Position numbers and translations under genes: made by a program | Shown here: in pieces, positions 8,934-18,267 of the stretch | Position numbering within the stretch: position 1 is the stretch's first letter | Layout: every line of letters starts with the position of its first letter | From: Paenibacillus glacialis | GTDB taxonomy: Bacteria > Bacillota > Bacilli > Paenibacillales > Paenibacillaceae | Assembly (NCBI RefSeq): GCF_001637205.1 | Contig: NZ_LVJH01000027.1 | Span: forward strand, 62,001-126,000 | Direction of reading: 5' to 3' | Length of the DNA stretch: 64,000 bases | The notes under the pieces: model-generated | Seen by the model: the letters and a program-made list of their open reading frames with translations, nothing else | Databases searched by the model: none | What the model was told of the DNA's origin: nothing

Positions 8934-9484
8934 CAATGCTCTTGTTCTGATTCTTTTTCGATCTCTTTCTCTTGAAGATATATTTCGAATCCAGAAGGAT
9001 TTACTATTTTTCTTAGAAGATGCATCGTTCCATCCCCTTTTTCTGAATCGAAAGCCTTAATACGCTCATAACCTTTCCGTTCATACATGGGAAGAAGCCA
9101 CGGATGTTTCTCTGCTGTCGCAAGTGTGACTGCTGATGCTCCAAGCTTATCTCGAATAATGGTCTCCTCTACCCATGTGAGTAGTTTGCTGCCAATACCT
9201 GTCGCTTGGGCAGCAGGATCTACTGCAAACCACATGATGAATGGTAAATCGGTGATGAACTTAATCTCATTTCCCTTATTTAGAGTTACTGTGGCCTTAA
9301 TCTCTCCGTCAACCTCAAGGACATAACACTCATTCTTAAGTATATTGTTTTCGATCAAATCATGGTCAGCATGTGCAGCAGGCCATTTGAGGTCTAGTTC
9401 ACGAATGGTAACGTAAGCCTCATAAGTTACATAAACAAGTCTTTCAATATCCTCAACCGTTGCCAGTCTGTATATTTCACTCAT
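8933..9484 (-). CDS. GNAT-family N-acetyltransferase
   Basis: 183 residues from the ATG at 9484 (GGAATGAG upstream; an in-frame TTG at 9493 is the alternative). Seen: the GNAT fold, with the acetyl-CoA pyrophosphate loop in motif A around residues 87-100 (VDPAAQATGIGSKLL) and motif B near LPMYERKGYERI. The family transfers an acetyl group from acetyl-CoA to an amine; the substrate here cannot be read from sequence. The tail after about residue 160 is charged and Glu/Lys-rich. It stands alone, its 3' end touching a decayed LLM fragment. Confidence 0.88.
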   Translation of the reverse strand: MSEIYRLATVEDIERLVYVTYEAYVTIRELDLKWPAAHADHDLIENNILKNECYVLEVDGEIKATVTLNKGNEIKFITDLPFIMWFAVDPAAQATGIGSKLLTWVEETIIRDKLGASAVTLATAEKHPWLLPMYERKGYERIKAFDSEKGDGTMHLLRKIVNPSGFEIYLQEKEIEKESEQEH

Positions 9485-9732
9485 ATATTTCAACTCATTC
9501 CATTTAGATTTATTGAATTTTCATTAAATTTGTATAATTCGCATCGAATTAATCAGAATTTAATTAAACTCACTTTAACATCTTCTATTACAACATACTA
9601 ATTGATTATATCTATCTCTATATACATAAATCAAATATGAATGAATGTTCTAATTAACAGTTAATTGGAAATAAATCATTTTTCATAGTAGATTATCAAC
9701 ACCACTTCAGGTTATGATTACCTTTTAAGATC

Positions 9733-10209
9733 ATGATAAAGAAGGTGAACCGAATCTTACATAAACTCTCTACACCTTTGCTCGAATTATTAAATGGACA
9801 GAACCTGCCTGACAAACAGCATGAAGCTATCCTACTTCTATCTATGGACGAGAATCAGTTTCCCCATGTTGCTATGATTAGTGTCGGTGAAATTGTTGCT
9901 ATCGATGAAACCGAACTTCGACTTAGCTTATGGCGAAATACTGTAACCACAACGAATCTTAGTCGAACCGGTCAAGCCACATTCGTTGTAATTTTTGAAG
10001 GTGTTGCTTATTATGTCAAGATTTCAGTACAAGAAATGTTTATCTCAGATGCTAGACATGATCGACAATGCTTTGTGGCCAAAGTAGTGTCGTTCCGTGC
10101 AGATGTTGCTAAATATGCGGATATTGTATCAGGCGTACGTATTAATCTCAAAGAACCTGAACCAGTACTTCAGCGATGGGAAGAAACTGTAGCAGATCTA
10201 CTTAGATAA
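9733..10209 (+). CDS. Pyridoxamine 5'-phosphate oxidase-like (FMN split-barrel) protein
   Basis: 158 residues with the split-barrel pattern seen in PPOX/flavin reductase-like proteins: HVAMISVGEIVAID, a strand LRLSLWRNTVTTTNL, and VVIFEGVAYYVKI. Such proteins often bind FMN, F420 or haem; which applies here is not visible. The ATG at 9733 has only a weak upstream site, and AAGAAGG overlaps its first codons, so the start is uncertain. The small membrane protein gene 78 bases downstream is probably in the same transcript, ending at the 10563 terminator. Confidence 0.8.
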   Translation: MIKKVNRILHKLSTPLLELLNGQNLPDKQHEAILLLSMDENQFPHVAMISVGEIVAIDETELRLSLWRNTVTTTNLSRTGQATFVVIFEGVAYYVKISVQEMFISDARHDRQCFVAKVVSFRADVAKYADIVSGVRINLKEPEPVLQRWEETVADLLR

Positions 10210-10287
10210 TTATTGTTCAAACCATTCGAAACATGTTACGGGAATGGATAATCGCCGTTTGGCAAAATAAAAAGAGGAGTTGTTGAA

Positions 10288-10503
10288 ATGCCTTATTCTA
10301 TTTTGTATTTTATCATTATCTTTATTGCCTTAATTGGTGGGGTTGGCACGTTTGTCATTGGAACTTCAAAAGAAAACAATAAAAGAAATCCTGAATATAC
10401 TCGAAGAACAAAACGTAATTTAGGTAAACTCTCCTTATTTTATATTGTCGCATTTATTGCTGGGGTTGGGGGTTTAGTGATATATCTTTCTGTTAGAATA
10501 TAG
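10288..10503 (+). CDS. Small two-span membrane protein
   Basis: 71 residues: a membrane segment (about 5-24), a basic loop with NPEYTRRTKRNLGKL, and a second membrane segment (about 46-66). GAGGAG is well spaced before the ATG. It resembles short Bacillus proteins annotated as possible contributors to bacillithiol synthesis (BshB3-associated), but that recollection is weak and no enzymatic motif is present. Downstream of a PPOX-like gene. Confidence 0.78.
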   Translation: MPYSILYFIIIFIALIGGVGTFVIGTSKENNKRNPEYTRRTKRNLGKLSLFYIVAFIAGVGGLVIYLSVRI

Positions 10504-10562
10504 CGATTTAAAGTTTACCAAAAATGATTTGAAATACATAATTGATTAGTCATAGTTAATGC

Positions 10563-10598
10563 AAAAGAGACAGCGAAATACGCTGTCTTTTTCTTTTG
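10563..10598 (+). terminator. Terminator of the PPOX-like/small membrane protein pair
   Basis: GACAGCG and CGCTGTC pair around AAATA, followed by TTTTTCTTTT. Confidence 0.85.
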
Positions 10599-10626
10599 AC
10601 TTTGAATCATCATTTGTGTAACATTT

Positions 10627-11784
10627 CTAAAAACCATCTATGCCTTGATTTCCTAAGTCCTCAACAACAATTCTTGCGAGTTCTTTTGCACCCTCACGTG
10701 TAGGATGTAATCCATCAGCTAGAAAAAGAGCGCTTGTTGCCTCTGGTCCTATGGATGTGTAATACGCTGAACTGAGAATGTTTAAGTCAACGAGATGTGT
10801 ACCTTCCTCACGTGCCAAGTCTAGAATGGTTCCACGATAAAACTTATTTTCTGATGAGTGAATTCCATATTCGTTAAAGTCTGATGCTAATCCTTGCGGG
10901 GTGGCTAGAATAACTGTTGCACCCGTTGCTTTCACTTTTTGAATCATATCACGCATATTGAACTTAAATTCTTCTTCGGTAATCGTGCTCTTGGGATGCG
11001 TATCATTAATTCCTAATTGCAGGATGAAATAATCCCCAGGTTTAATATAGTTAGCGATAGCTTCTAATTGACCATCATTTCGGAATCCCCTTGAAGCCTG
11101 TCCAGCCGTAGCCATGTTTCTCAGCTGAAATGTATCCTTTTTTATATATCGGAATAACATTTGTCCCCACCCACCACGCTCACTGGTCATTAATGGATAA
11201 AAATTACATACTGTTGAATCTCCACCAATATAGACTGTTCTATTCGTAACTGGTTCTTCTGACAATTGTTTAATCTCCAAAGAACTTAATGTGTAGGCGG
11301 TTCCTGCCTCACCTGCTGTGACAAGTAGGTTTAATTGACCATCTGTAATCGGAATCTGAAATTTATCTGTTGGGTTGTTCCCCGTCATATTCATAATTTG
11401 ATAAACCTCTTCCGCAGCTACACTTGCTTTTACCGTATCTCCTAAAGTTACAGTTACCTCATACAGTCCATTGGGAAGATCAATGTTAAAAGTATTCGTG
11501 CTCTTTGTACCCGAAGTTATAAATTGAACTGCATCACGGTTGACGCCTATTCCCGAGCTTTTCACATTCTTCATTTTATCTGGTGTGTTAAATCCGTATC
11601 CTTTAATCTTTGTATATCCCTCAGCTGCGCTTACACCTATGTAACCTGGTACAACACTTTCGTTCCCGAAGTCAAACTTATACGAACTTGCTTCTGCATC
11701 TACCTGCTTAACGTTTACTGGTCCAAGTAATGTCGTTGTCAATAATATCGTACTCAAGAGTGTTATTAATCTGCCGGTCTTCAC
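10627..11784 (-). CDS. Secreted SGNH-hydrolase, rhamnogalacturonan acetylesterase-like
   Basis: 385 residues. Seen: signal peptide (about 1-31), an N-terminal beta-sandwich (about 35-173; NESVVPGYIGVSAAEGYTK is typical of this arrangement), then an SGNH/GDSL esterase domain with the nucleophile S190 in YIGGDST, block II glycine near G228 (AGQASRGF), N260 in LGIND, and the late D357-x-x-H360 pair in DGLHP. The family removes acetyl groups from pectin rhamnogalacturonan and similar glycans outside the cell. The start is GTG with AAGGGGGA six bases upstream. Neighbours do not add information. Confidence 0.9.
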   Translation of the reverse strand: MKTGRLITLLSTILLTTTLLGPVNVKQVDAEASSYKFDFGNESVVPGYIGVSAAEGYTKIKGYGFNTPDKMKNVKSSGIGVNRDAVQFITSGTKSTNTFNIDLPNGLYEVTVTLGDTVKASVAAEEVYQIMNMTGNNPTDKFQIPITDGQLNLLVTAGEAGTAYTLSSLEIKQLSEEPVTNRTVYIGGDSTVCNFYPLMTSERGGWGQMLFRYIKKDTFQLRNMATAGQASRGFRNDGQLEAIANYIKPGDYFILQLGINDTHPKSTITEEEFKFNMRDMIQKVKATGATVILATPQGLASDFNEYGIHSSENKFYRGTILDLAREEGTHLVDLNILSSAYYTSIGPEATSALFLADGLHPTREGAKELARIVVEDLGNQGIDGF

Positions 11785-12121
11785 TATTAGTCCCCCTTAT
11801 GAATGACGAATCTTGTCGTTAATATGATGATTTTAGTAAATATTTCATATGTTCTAAAGAATATCACAATAAAACGTAATTTAAAACATCACTGACATAA
11901 GTTGCCCAATTAGGATGATTAGGATGATTCAATCCTCTTTTAATGTTGCTTTTTCTTTCAGAACGGGTTAGGAGATGTACCTCTTTAAACGAATAGATAG
12001 ATCAAAATGTTGCATTTTGTAATGTGACTAGAGAGCGTTCCATTTTCTGTTGTGAATTTTTCATATGATGTATTTTTATTATGTTTGACCCCTTCTTTTA
12101 GAAAATCTTTCTTCTCTAAAT
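11785..12121. other. Intergenic stretch without a recognised gene
   Basis: AT-rich sequence between the SGNH gene and the transaldolase terminator, presumably holding the SGNH promoter. No frame with a plausible start and ribosome binding site was found. A 76-codon open frame on the minus strand covers the terminator and was rejected. Confidence 0.5.
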
Positions 12122-12154
12122 CAAAAAACCTGACGAATGCGGTATCGTCAGGTT
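12122..12154 (-). terminator. Terminator of the transaldolase gene
   Basis: AACCTGACGA pairs perfectly with TCGTCAGGTT around an 8-base loop, and TTTTTT follows on the minus strand. Confidence 0.87.
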
Positions 12155-12224
12155 CATTGTTATGCCCTATCTCTAAATGAGCGTAGGAGCATAAATTGTG
12201 AATTATAAAACACAAAATTTAATC

Positions 12225-12893
12225 CTAGTTCTTAGGTGCTTTTACCCAGTCGGCAGCAAATTTCTCCATGCCTTGATCAGTTAATGGGTGTTTCGTAAGT
12301 TGCTCAATGACACTATAAGGAACGGTTGCAATGTGGGCACCTGCCATAGCTACACGAGTTACGTGATCCGGATGACGAACTGATGCGGCAATGATTTGTG
12401 CATCTAGGTTGTGTATTCGGAACAATTCTGCAATTTTAGATACCAACAACACGCCGTCTTCAGAAATATCATCCAACCGACCTAAGAAAGGCGATACATA
12501 TGTAGCACCGGCACGAGCAGCAAGAAGTGCTTGATTCACAGTGAACACTAAGGTGACATTGGTTTTAACTCCTTTTTGATTTAGATAACGACAAGTCTCA
12601 AGACCAGCAATATTCATAGGAACTTTGATCGTAATATTCTTGTCTCCACCATTAATCTTAACGAGTTCATTTGCCTCAGCAATCATTTCTTCAGCCGTGA
12701 TAGCATCCGGTGTTACTTCAGCAGATACAGATTCAACCTCAGGAACTAATTTCAAGATTTCTTCAATGCGATCCTCAAACTTCACACCTTCTTTTGCTAC
12801 TAAAGACGGATTAGTTGTAACACCAGAAAGAACTCCGATCTTATACGCCTTTTTGATATCCTCTACATTTGCCGAATCGATAAAGAATTTCAT
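12225..12893 (-). CDS. Small transaldolase (TalC/FSA-type)
   Basis: 222 residues, the short class of transaldolase, which moves a dihydroxyacetone unit between sugar phosphates in the pentose phosphate pathway; close relatives are fructose-6-phosphate aldolases. Seen: [13 protein letters not shown] near residues 24-37, the Schiff-base lysine K90 in ITIKVPM, and the late THPLTD motif. The ATG at 12893 has AGGAGG nine bases upstream; the in-frame TTG six bases earlier is too close to it. Monocistronic: its own promoter at 13001-13029 and a terminator. Confidence 0.94.
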   Translation of the reverse strand: MKFFIDSANVEDIKKAYKIGVLSGVTTNPSLVAKEGVKFEDRIEEILKLVPEVESVSAEVTPDAITAEEMIAEANELVKINGGDKNITIKVPMNIAGLETCRYLNQKGVKTNVTLVFTVNQALLAARAGATYVSPFLGRLDDISEDGVLLVSKIAELFRIHNLDAQIIAASVRHPDHVTRVAMAGAHIATVPYSVIEQLTKHPLTDQGMEKFAADWVKAPKN

Positions 12894-13000
12894 GAACAAT
12901 TACCTCCTGGTTTTTATAAAAATTATGGATCATAACCCCACACCAACCCTATTCATTTTCCGCTCCATCAAGAATTGATTTTAGGGTTAATCACTATTAA

Positions 13001-13029
13001 ATTATAATAGTAATGATATTTTTTTCCAA
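13001..13029 (-). promoter_or_regulatory. Probable sigma-A promoter of the transaldolase gene
   Basis: Minus strand: TTGGAA (13024-13029), 17 bases, TATAAT (13001-13006). It lies about 110 bases before the start codon. Confidence 0.55.
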
Positions 13030-13176
13030 TGCATTTACTCTGATCATTCCGAATATAGCTTTAACTTTCTCATATCAATTTATGCTTCAGCATTGTCATA
13101 ACATATGAGCCCTTTCCATCAACCTCCCTCTCTACCTTCAACGCTATGATTTCCACTAAATTTCTGATTTCCGCAC

Positions 13177-13211
13177 AAAAAAAGACCCGCATAAGTTACA
13201 TGCGAGCCTTT
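13177..13211 (-). terminator. Terminator of the lmrA/lmrB-like operon
   Basis: An imperfect stem (CGCAT/ATGCG core extended by AAAAG/CTTTT) followed on the minus strand by TTTTTTTG, 20 bases beyond the MFS stop. Confidence 0.75.
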
Positions 13212-13227
13212 TGAATTTCCATTACAT

Positions 13228-14682
13228 TTATTTCTGGTGTTGAACAATGACACGTTTGATAAAGAAAGCGATAATAAAACCAACAATACCAATAGTCATT
13301 GCGAAGAGGAATGCCCCTTGTACACCTTGCGTAAATGCTGCAAGCATATGCGATGGATCCTCAGGATTCGTGATACCACTCATATAACTCTTCTGCCCCG
13401 CTGCCATAATACTAACAGCAAGTGCTGTACCGATCGCACCAGCTACCTGTTGCAACGTATTCATGATCGCCGTACCATCAGGGTAAAGTTCTCGAGGAAG
13501 TTGATTAATCCCATTCGTCTGAGCTGGCATGAACACCATCGAAACCCCGATCATTAATGTGCTGTGTAGCACGATAATGAATGCGATGGTAGAAGTTGCT
13601 GAGATGCTTGAGAAGAACCAAAGTGTAACACTAACAATGGCAAGACCCGGAATCACAAGCCACTTCGGTCCATATTTATCGAATAACCGTCCCATAATGG
13701 GTGACATAATTCCATTAATAATACCACCCGGAAGAAGAATTAGACCGGCTTTGAATGCAGTATAACCTTGACCTCGTATCAAATACATCGGAAGGATCAA
13801 CATGGATGATAAGATAACCATCATACAAAGGAATACCATAAGAACTCCCATAGAGAACATTGGAAATTTAAATGCACGTAGATTTATCATTGGTTGTTTC
13901 ATATACTTTTGTCGAATTCCGAATAGCGCTAGAGAAACGACGCCAATAATGATGGAAATAATAACCTTAGGGCTACTCCATCCTGCAGCTTCACCCGCAC
14001 TACTAAAACCAAATACGATTCCACCGAAACCAGCAGATGACAAAAGAATAGATAATGCATCAATTTTTGGCTTAGTAATCTTAGTTACATTTTGCATAAA
14101 TAGAATTCCACACACCAAAGAGATAATAAGGAATGGCAAAGCCAACCAGAAGATCCAATGCCAACTTAAATTCTCAATAAGAAGTCCTGCGATCGTTGGC
14201 CCAATGGCTGGTGCAACCATAATAACTAGACCAATCATTCCCATTGCAGCGCCACGTTTCTCTGCTGGAAAAATAATCAATATCGTATTAAACATAAGTG
14301 GCAGTAACAATCCCGTTCCTACCGCTTGAACTACTCTTGCCGTAAGCAACATCTCAAAAGATGGAGCTAATGCTGCTATTAATGTACCTAATATGGAGAA
14401 AGCAAGCGATGTGACGAACAGCTGTCTTGTTGTAAACCACTGTAATAGCATTCCTGAGACTGGAACTAGCATACCTAGTGTTAATAGATATCCTGTCGTT
14501 AACCATTGTGCCGTTGCTGGTGTAATGCTAAGCAGCTGCATTAAGTCACTAAGCGCGACATTTAATGCTGTTTCACTGAACATCCCGATAAATCCACTTA
14601 ATAATAATGCAATAAGTATTGGTAATGCCTTGATTTTCTTTGGGTCTATTTGTGTTGTTTCTTGTTGCATGGTTGCTTCCAA
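13228..14682 (-). CDS. lmrB: LmrB-like multidrug efflux MFS transporter (DHA2, 14 TM)
   Basis: About 484 residues, very hydrophobic, with the length and pattern of 14-span DHA2 drug/proton antiporters (EmrB/QacA/LmrB). Seen: the TM4-TM5 motif region LTARVVQAVGTGLLLPL and GAAMGMIGLVIMVAPAIGP. The start is ambiguous: the ATG at 14691 directly abuts AGGAGG, a TTG at 14682 is nine bases from it, and an ATG follows at 14670; I chose the TTG. It lies 33 bases after a TetR/LmrA-like repressor gene in the same direction, which suggests drug-inducible expression as in the B. subtilis lmrAB operon. Confidence 0.9.
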   Translation of the reverse strand: MEATMQQETTQIDPKKIKALPILIALLLSGFIGMFSETALNVALSDLMQLLSITPATAQWLTTGYLLTLGMLVPVSGMLLQWFTTRQLFVTSLAFSILGTLIAALAPSFEMLLTARVVQAVGTGLLLPLMFNTILIIFPAEKRGAAMGMIGLVIMVAPAIGPTIAGLLIENLSWHWIFWLALPFLIISLVCGILFMQNVTKITKPKIDALSILLSSAGFGGIVFGFSSAGEAAGWSSPKVIISIIIGVVSLALFGIRQKYMKQPMINLRAFKFPMFSMGVLMVFLCMMVILSSMLILPMYLIRGQGYTAFKAGLILLPGGIINGIMSPIMGRLFDKYGPKWLVIPGLAIVSVTLWFFSSISATSTIAFIIVLHSTLMIGVSMVFMPAQTNGINQLPRELYPDGTAIMNTLQQVAGAIGTALAVSIMAAGQKSYMSGITNPEDPSHMLAAFTQGVQGAFLFAMTIGIVGFIIAFFIKRVIVQHQK

Positions 14683-14715
14683 ACAGTCCATCCTCCTAAT
14701 ATTCTCTATCTCTAT

Positions 14716-15285
14716 TTAGTTTATTAAATATGCTACGTACTTCGATGCGCTCATGAGCGTTTGCTCATTTCGATTGGTAAGGGTAAGTATAAGTGCTCCT
14801 TCAAGAAGGGATAATACCATGGAAGCCACCTCGACGGATTTGACTTCTACCATTCCCTCCTTTTGAAGATTTAAGGCTATAAGATCTTGCCAGTCTTTAA
14901 ATACAGCTTGTGAATCTGTTCTCAGGTTCATGCTTATACATGATGTTTCTACAGCTGCCCAAAAGCTAAACGGCATAAATCCTTCGAACTGAGACTCAAC
15001 AGCCTCTTCACCCACACTCTGAATGAATGCTTGTATCGCTTCTACTGCATTACTCGCATTTGCAAAGCATTGATTTAACTTTTCTAATACCACTACTCGT
15101 GTATGCTCAATACATTCCGAAGCAAGTCCCTCTTTCCCTTCAGGGAAATAATAATAAAGTGATCCTTTGGGACAATCGCTTTCCTTGATAATCTGATTCA
15201 ATCCAGTAGCATGATAACCCTGTGTGAAAAAAAGCCTTGAAGCAGTGTCCACAATCATTTCACGTGAATTTGACTTCTTTGTCAC
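14716..15285 (-). CDS. lmrA: LmrA/YxaF-like TetR-family repressor
   Basis: 189 residues. Seen: a TetR helix-turn-helix in the first 50 residues (SRLFFTQGYHATGLNQI, CPKGSLYYYFPEGKEGL), which is characteristic of the LmrA/QacR-like subgroup, and an all-helical ligand domain. The start is GTG with GAGGAG seven bases upstream. It precedes the lmrB-like efflux gene, and a partial LmrA-type site lies in its promoter, so it probably represses its own operon until a drug ligand binds. Confidence 0.9.
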   Translation of the reverse strand: MTKKSNSREMIVDTASRLFFTQGYHATGLNQIIKESDCPKGSLYYYFPEGKEGLASECIEHTRVVVLEKLNQCFANASNAVEAIQAFIQSVGEEAVESQFEGFMPFSFWAAVETSCISMNLRTDSQAVFKDWQDLIALNLQKEGMVEVKSVEVASMVLSLLEGALILTLTNRNEQTLMSASKYVAYLIN

Positions 15286-15300
15286 CGTTCTACTCCTCTC

Positions 15301-15323
15301 ATTATAACAATTGGTCTATATAA
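15301..15323 (-). promoter_or_regulatory. lmrA promoter region with candidate operator
   Basis: Minus strand TATAGACC and the following AATTGTTATA match one half of the LmrA/YxaF consensus as I remember it (ATAGACC core). A TATAAT (15301-15306) overlaps it just before the lmrA ribosome binding site. The other half-site is poor. Confidence 0.5.
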
Positions 15324-15408
15324 TATAATCATGGTTTGAACGCTAGAGTCAATCCATTTTTATTTAAAATTAAAGATTTTGAACATGTAATGATTTCCAT
15401 GAAAAATT

Positions 15409-15618
15409 TCATACCATATGAAATAAGAATCCCAAGAGATTAAAAATGACTTGTAGATAGGTCACTTTCCCCAAATTGTCCTTCCTACAAATACTACCTG
15501 CTATCCAAGAGGCTACGAATTGATAATTCTCTGGGCTAAGACTCAGCGTGAGGACAATGGTCGCAGCACTGATCGCAGCAGCCATCGGATAGAAGGAAAT
15601 AATTGTTTCATTAGCTGT
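15409..15618 (-). pseudogene. Remnant of a FecCD-type siderophore permease
   Basis: A 69-codon frame without a start contains SPENYQFVASWIAGSI, which matches the conserved stretch before the middle of iron-siderophore permeases, preceded by an alanine-rich membrane segment. Both ends of the roughly 330-residue gene are gone. It lies beside, and points away from, the siderophore-binding protein gene. Confidence 0.65.
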
Positions 15619-15619
15619 A

Positions 15620-15674
15620 TTGACACAAAATAAGGTGTTTGTTATAGTTCTAACTGATAATGATTCCCATTATC
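15620..15674 (+). promoter_or_regulatory. Fur-controlled promoter of the siderophore-binding protein
   Basis: TTGACA (15620-15625), 17 bases, TATAGT (15643-15648), then a 19-bp Fur box at 15656-15674 matching the classic consensus at 16 of 19 positions, placed over the expected start point. Iron repression is strongly implied. Confidence 0.87.
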
Positions 15675-15706
15675 AATAATTATACATATCTTCTAGGAGG
15701 TTCATC

Positions 15707-16696
15707 ATGTTAAAGAAACAATCATTATTTTTCGTTGCAACACTAATAGTAATACTATCCATGTTGATAACGGCATGTGGAGGGAAGAACAATGCAACGA
15801 GTAATGCTCCTAAGGAAGAAAAGGTTACCCCATCTGAATCAGTGACGGAGGCACCTGCTGCTTTAAGAACCTATGAGACCGCTAAGGGAAAAGTTGAAAT
15901 ACCTGTCAAACCTCAACGGATCGTCACGGATTATTATGCTGGTGAGTTGCTCTCTGTGGGTGCTAATGTTGTTGGTGTTGAACCTACAGCTTTTGATAAC
16001 CCTTTTTTAACCGATTTACTTAAAGACGCGAAAGATGTGGGTACACCCGTTAATCCTGAGAAAGTATTGGAACTACAACCCGATCTAATTGTAGTTATGT
16101 ATGATGAGAACTATGAGGCGTTATCCAAAATTGCGCCAACGATACACATTCCATATGGTACTACTTCTAACATTACTGAAACTGTTAAATTCTTCGGTGA
16201 CATCGTAGGTGATTCAGAAAAAGCTGAGCAATTCATTGCTAATTTTGAGCAGAAAGCTAAAGAAGGTCGTGACAAACTTGAAGGTGTCATTGATAAGAAT
16301 GCTACATTCGGCATCTATGAACTGACCGATAAAGACGAACTCTGGATCTTTGGAGACAATGCTGGACGTGCAGGTCAAGTATTGTATAATGCACTACAGT
16401 TAAACAAACCACATAAAGACAGTAATGGCGAACAAACCTTACAACTCTCCATGGAATTACTCCCAGAATATGCAGCAGATTATATGTTTCTGACAACATA
16501 TGACCCTGAGAAAAAAGGTGATGCATTAAAAAAATTACAGTCTTCACCTGTGTGGAAGAACTTAGATTCCATAAAGAATAATACATTATTCTACAACGAC
16601 TTTGATACATTCTACCGTTATGATCCGATTGCTATCGTTGGACAAATTGATCTTATCGTAGATATGTTAATTGAACGAAGTAAAGAGAATAAATAA
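15707..16696 (+). CDS. Iron-siderophore ABC transporter substrate-binding lipoprotein
   Basis: 329 residues. Seen: a lipoprotein signal with lipobox LITAC (C24), a Ser/Pro/Glu-rich linker, then a FhuD/YfiY-type fold with the VKPQRIVTDYYAGELLSVG opening, the VNPEKVLELQPDLIVV helix-strand, and the C-terminal half after a long helix. It captures ferric siderophores outside the membrane and hands them to a permease. AGGAGG is six bases before the ATG. No intact permease or ATPase is adjacent; only a FecCD remnant lies upstream, so it must work with a permease encoded elsewhere. Iron-regulated through the Fur box. Confidence 0.94.
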   Translation: MLKKQSLFFVATLIVILSMLITACGGKNNATSNAPKEEKVTPSESVTEAPAALRTYETAKGKVEIPVKPQRIVTDYYAGELLSVGANVVGVEPTAFDNPFLTDLLKDAKDVGTPVNPEKVLELQPDLIVVMYDENYEALSKIAPTIHIPYGTTSNITETVKFFGDIVGDSEKAEQFIANFEQKAKEGRDKLEGVIDKNATFGIYELTDKDELWIFGDNAGRAGQVLYNALQLNKPHKDSNGEQTLQLSMELLPEYAADYMFLTTYDPEKKGDALKKLQSSPVWKNLDSIKNNTLFYNDFDTFYRYDPIAIVGQIDLIVDMLIERSKENK

Positions 16697-16715
16697 CAAT
16701 TTATGATAAGTTATT

Positions 16716-16768
16716 AAACAACCCACCCGCCTCAAGGACTATCCAAGAGGTGGGTGGGTTGTTTAATT
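16716..16768 (+). terminator. Terminator of the siderophore-binding protein gene
   Basis: AAACAACCCACCC pairs with GGGTGGGTTGTTT, an inner CCTC/GAGG extends it, and a T-rich tail follows. Confidence 0.9.
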
Positions 16769-17012
16769 AATATTTCGCAGTCTCGATTATAGACATTGCT
16801 TACGATTACACTTTAGCTTTCAAATGATAACATTTGCTTACAAAATCACCATGAAGATACGGGATATGTAGTCCACCTTGCATCTGTTTGTCTCCCCCGT
16901 ATGTCGTTCTGAAGGATACGAAGACCCCTTATTATTCTCGAAAATGTTCAAGAAAATAAAAGGAACCTCGCCTAAGGCGTATGGAAATACGACGTAGATG
17001 GTGACTACGTGT

Positions 17013-17741
17013 TTATTTCAGTCCCCGGTACACGGCTGTTCTAAGCTCATTCTTATATTCCTCAAGTGTTGGCATATCCGTGTTCATCGCTTGTTGAATT
17101 GCGAGCTCAATATCATAAGGAACTCTCACAAACTGAATATTAAAGGGAGCCGGATCTATGCTATGCATTTCACCTTCCATGATGACATAGGAGGCCAATG
17201 TCATATCCAATGGATTCCCTACACTTCCTACATTTATTAATGTCTTCCCCCTAAGATGCTGCATGTAAGCATTATGAATATCCCCATAGGCTACGACATC
17301 CGCTGATACAGCTTGCTCGCAACGATCAGAACTTTCAAATAAGGATTCTCGGCGTTCTTGCTCGTCCCATGGTTGAATTCGTTCGTATAAACTTCTCGGT
17401 GAGGCATGGAAGAGCCTTATGAATTTACCACTCATGACAAATTCGATAGCAAACGGAAGTTCGCGTAAGAATTGAAGACGTTCTTCACCCAATGCAGCTT
17501 GATGCCAACGTACGACAGCTAATTCACTTTCTGATGCAATGAACTCATCCCAATTCCCACTAACGGTATGTTCACAGTGAGCTCTCACGGTATCTACAAC
17601 GAGGGCAGAACTGGGACCTTTACCAATTAAATCTCCCAGACAATAAATGCTAGTAATGCCTCGTTGCCCAATATCTTTCAGCACAGCTTCTAAAGCTGGC
17701 ATATTTCCATGTATATCAGAAATGATTGCAATACGCTCCAT
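17013..17741 (-). CDS. Calcineurin-like metallophosphoesterase
   Basis: 242 residues from the ATG at 17741 (GGAG eight bases upstream; the longer TTG start at 17768 is not preferred). Seen: the metallophosphoesterase signature D9-x-H11-GN, the second metal motif GD37LIGKGP, GNWDE near residues 62-66, and a late GSVGNPLD. The family hydrolyses phosphomono- or diesters using a two-metal centre; the substrate is unknown. The stop of the DinB-like gene lies 37 bases upstream, so the three genes from 19101 to 17013 may form an operon. Confidence 0.9.
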   Translation of the reverse strand: MERIAIISDIHGNMPALEAVLKDIGQRGITSIYCLGDLIGKGPSSALVVDTVRAHCEHTVSGNWDEFIASESELAVVRWHQAALGEERLQFLRELPFAIEFVMSGKFIRLFHASPRSLYERIQPWDEQERRESLFESSDRCEQAVSADVVAYGDIHNAYMQHLRGKTLINVGSVGNPLDMTLASYVIMEGEMHSIDPAPFNIQFVRVPYDIELAIQQAMNTDMPTLEEYKNELRTAVYRGLK

Positions 17742-17778
17742 GTGTTTATCTCCGTTCTTCTTTTTCAAGCCTACAAAT

Positions 17779-18252
17779 CTATTGAAATAAAGCGACTAAC
17801 GGATCTCTTACATTTTGCGCTAACATGCTATGCAATTGACCTCTATGATGATATACATGTGCTACTATCTCCAATAACCACTCATATCTACTATAAGATA
17901 CTCCCCAATAGGATGTCTTGATTTCATGCAATTCTTCTTGCGTGTATCCAGCATACACTTGATATAAATACTGGTAGTTCGCACTCAAATCTCTACGAAT
18001 TTCCGACAACGTGATCGGTTCGTTACGCTTGTAAAATTCACTCATCTCATCAATCGTAGCTTCACAAGATATCACGTAATCTGCTCTACATATGACTGCA
18101 ATATGAATAAGTACTTCCATCATAGATCTCTTATTCGTGATCGGGCATTTCGATAGTTCTTCTTCCGTAAATTGTTCACTCATGTGAATGAGAGACTGAA
18201 TCGCGATGTTGAGTTGATTAAATATAGGCGTTATGATCATCTCTTCATTCAT
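17779..18252 (-). CDS. DinB-like four-helix protein
   Basis: 157 residues, all-helical, with the DinB-superfamily histidine pattern: a histidine near residue 51 (EVLIHIAVI) and the late HVYHHRGQLH pair, which in relatives bind a metal. These proteins may be thiol-dependent transferases; the role here is unknown. AAGGGGA precedes the ATG. It lies 15 bases downstream of the DUF2785 gene and 37 upstream of the phosphoesterase. Confidence 0.85.
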   Translation of the reverse strand: MNEEMIITPIFNQLNIAIQSLIHMSEQFTEEELSKCPITNKRSMMEVLIHIAVICRADYVISCEATIDEMSEFYKRNEPITLSEIRRDLSANYQYLYQVYAGYTQEELHEIKTSYWGVSYSRYEWLLEIVAHVYHHRGQLHSMLAQNVRDPLVALFQ

Positions 18253-18267
18253 GGTTGGTATTCCCCT

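Noticed and set aside
11985..12215. 76-codon minus-strand frame after the transaldolase
   Set aside because: It covers the terminator hairpin and has no ribosome binding site or start support.
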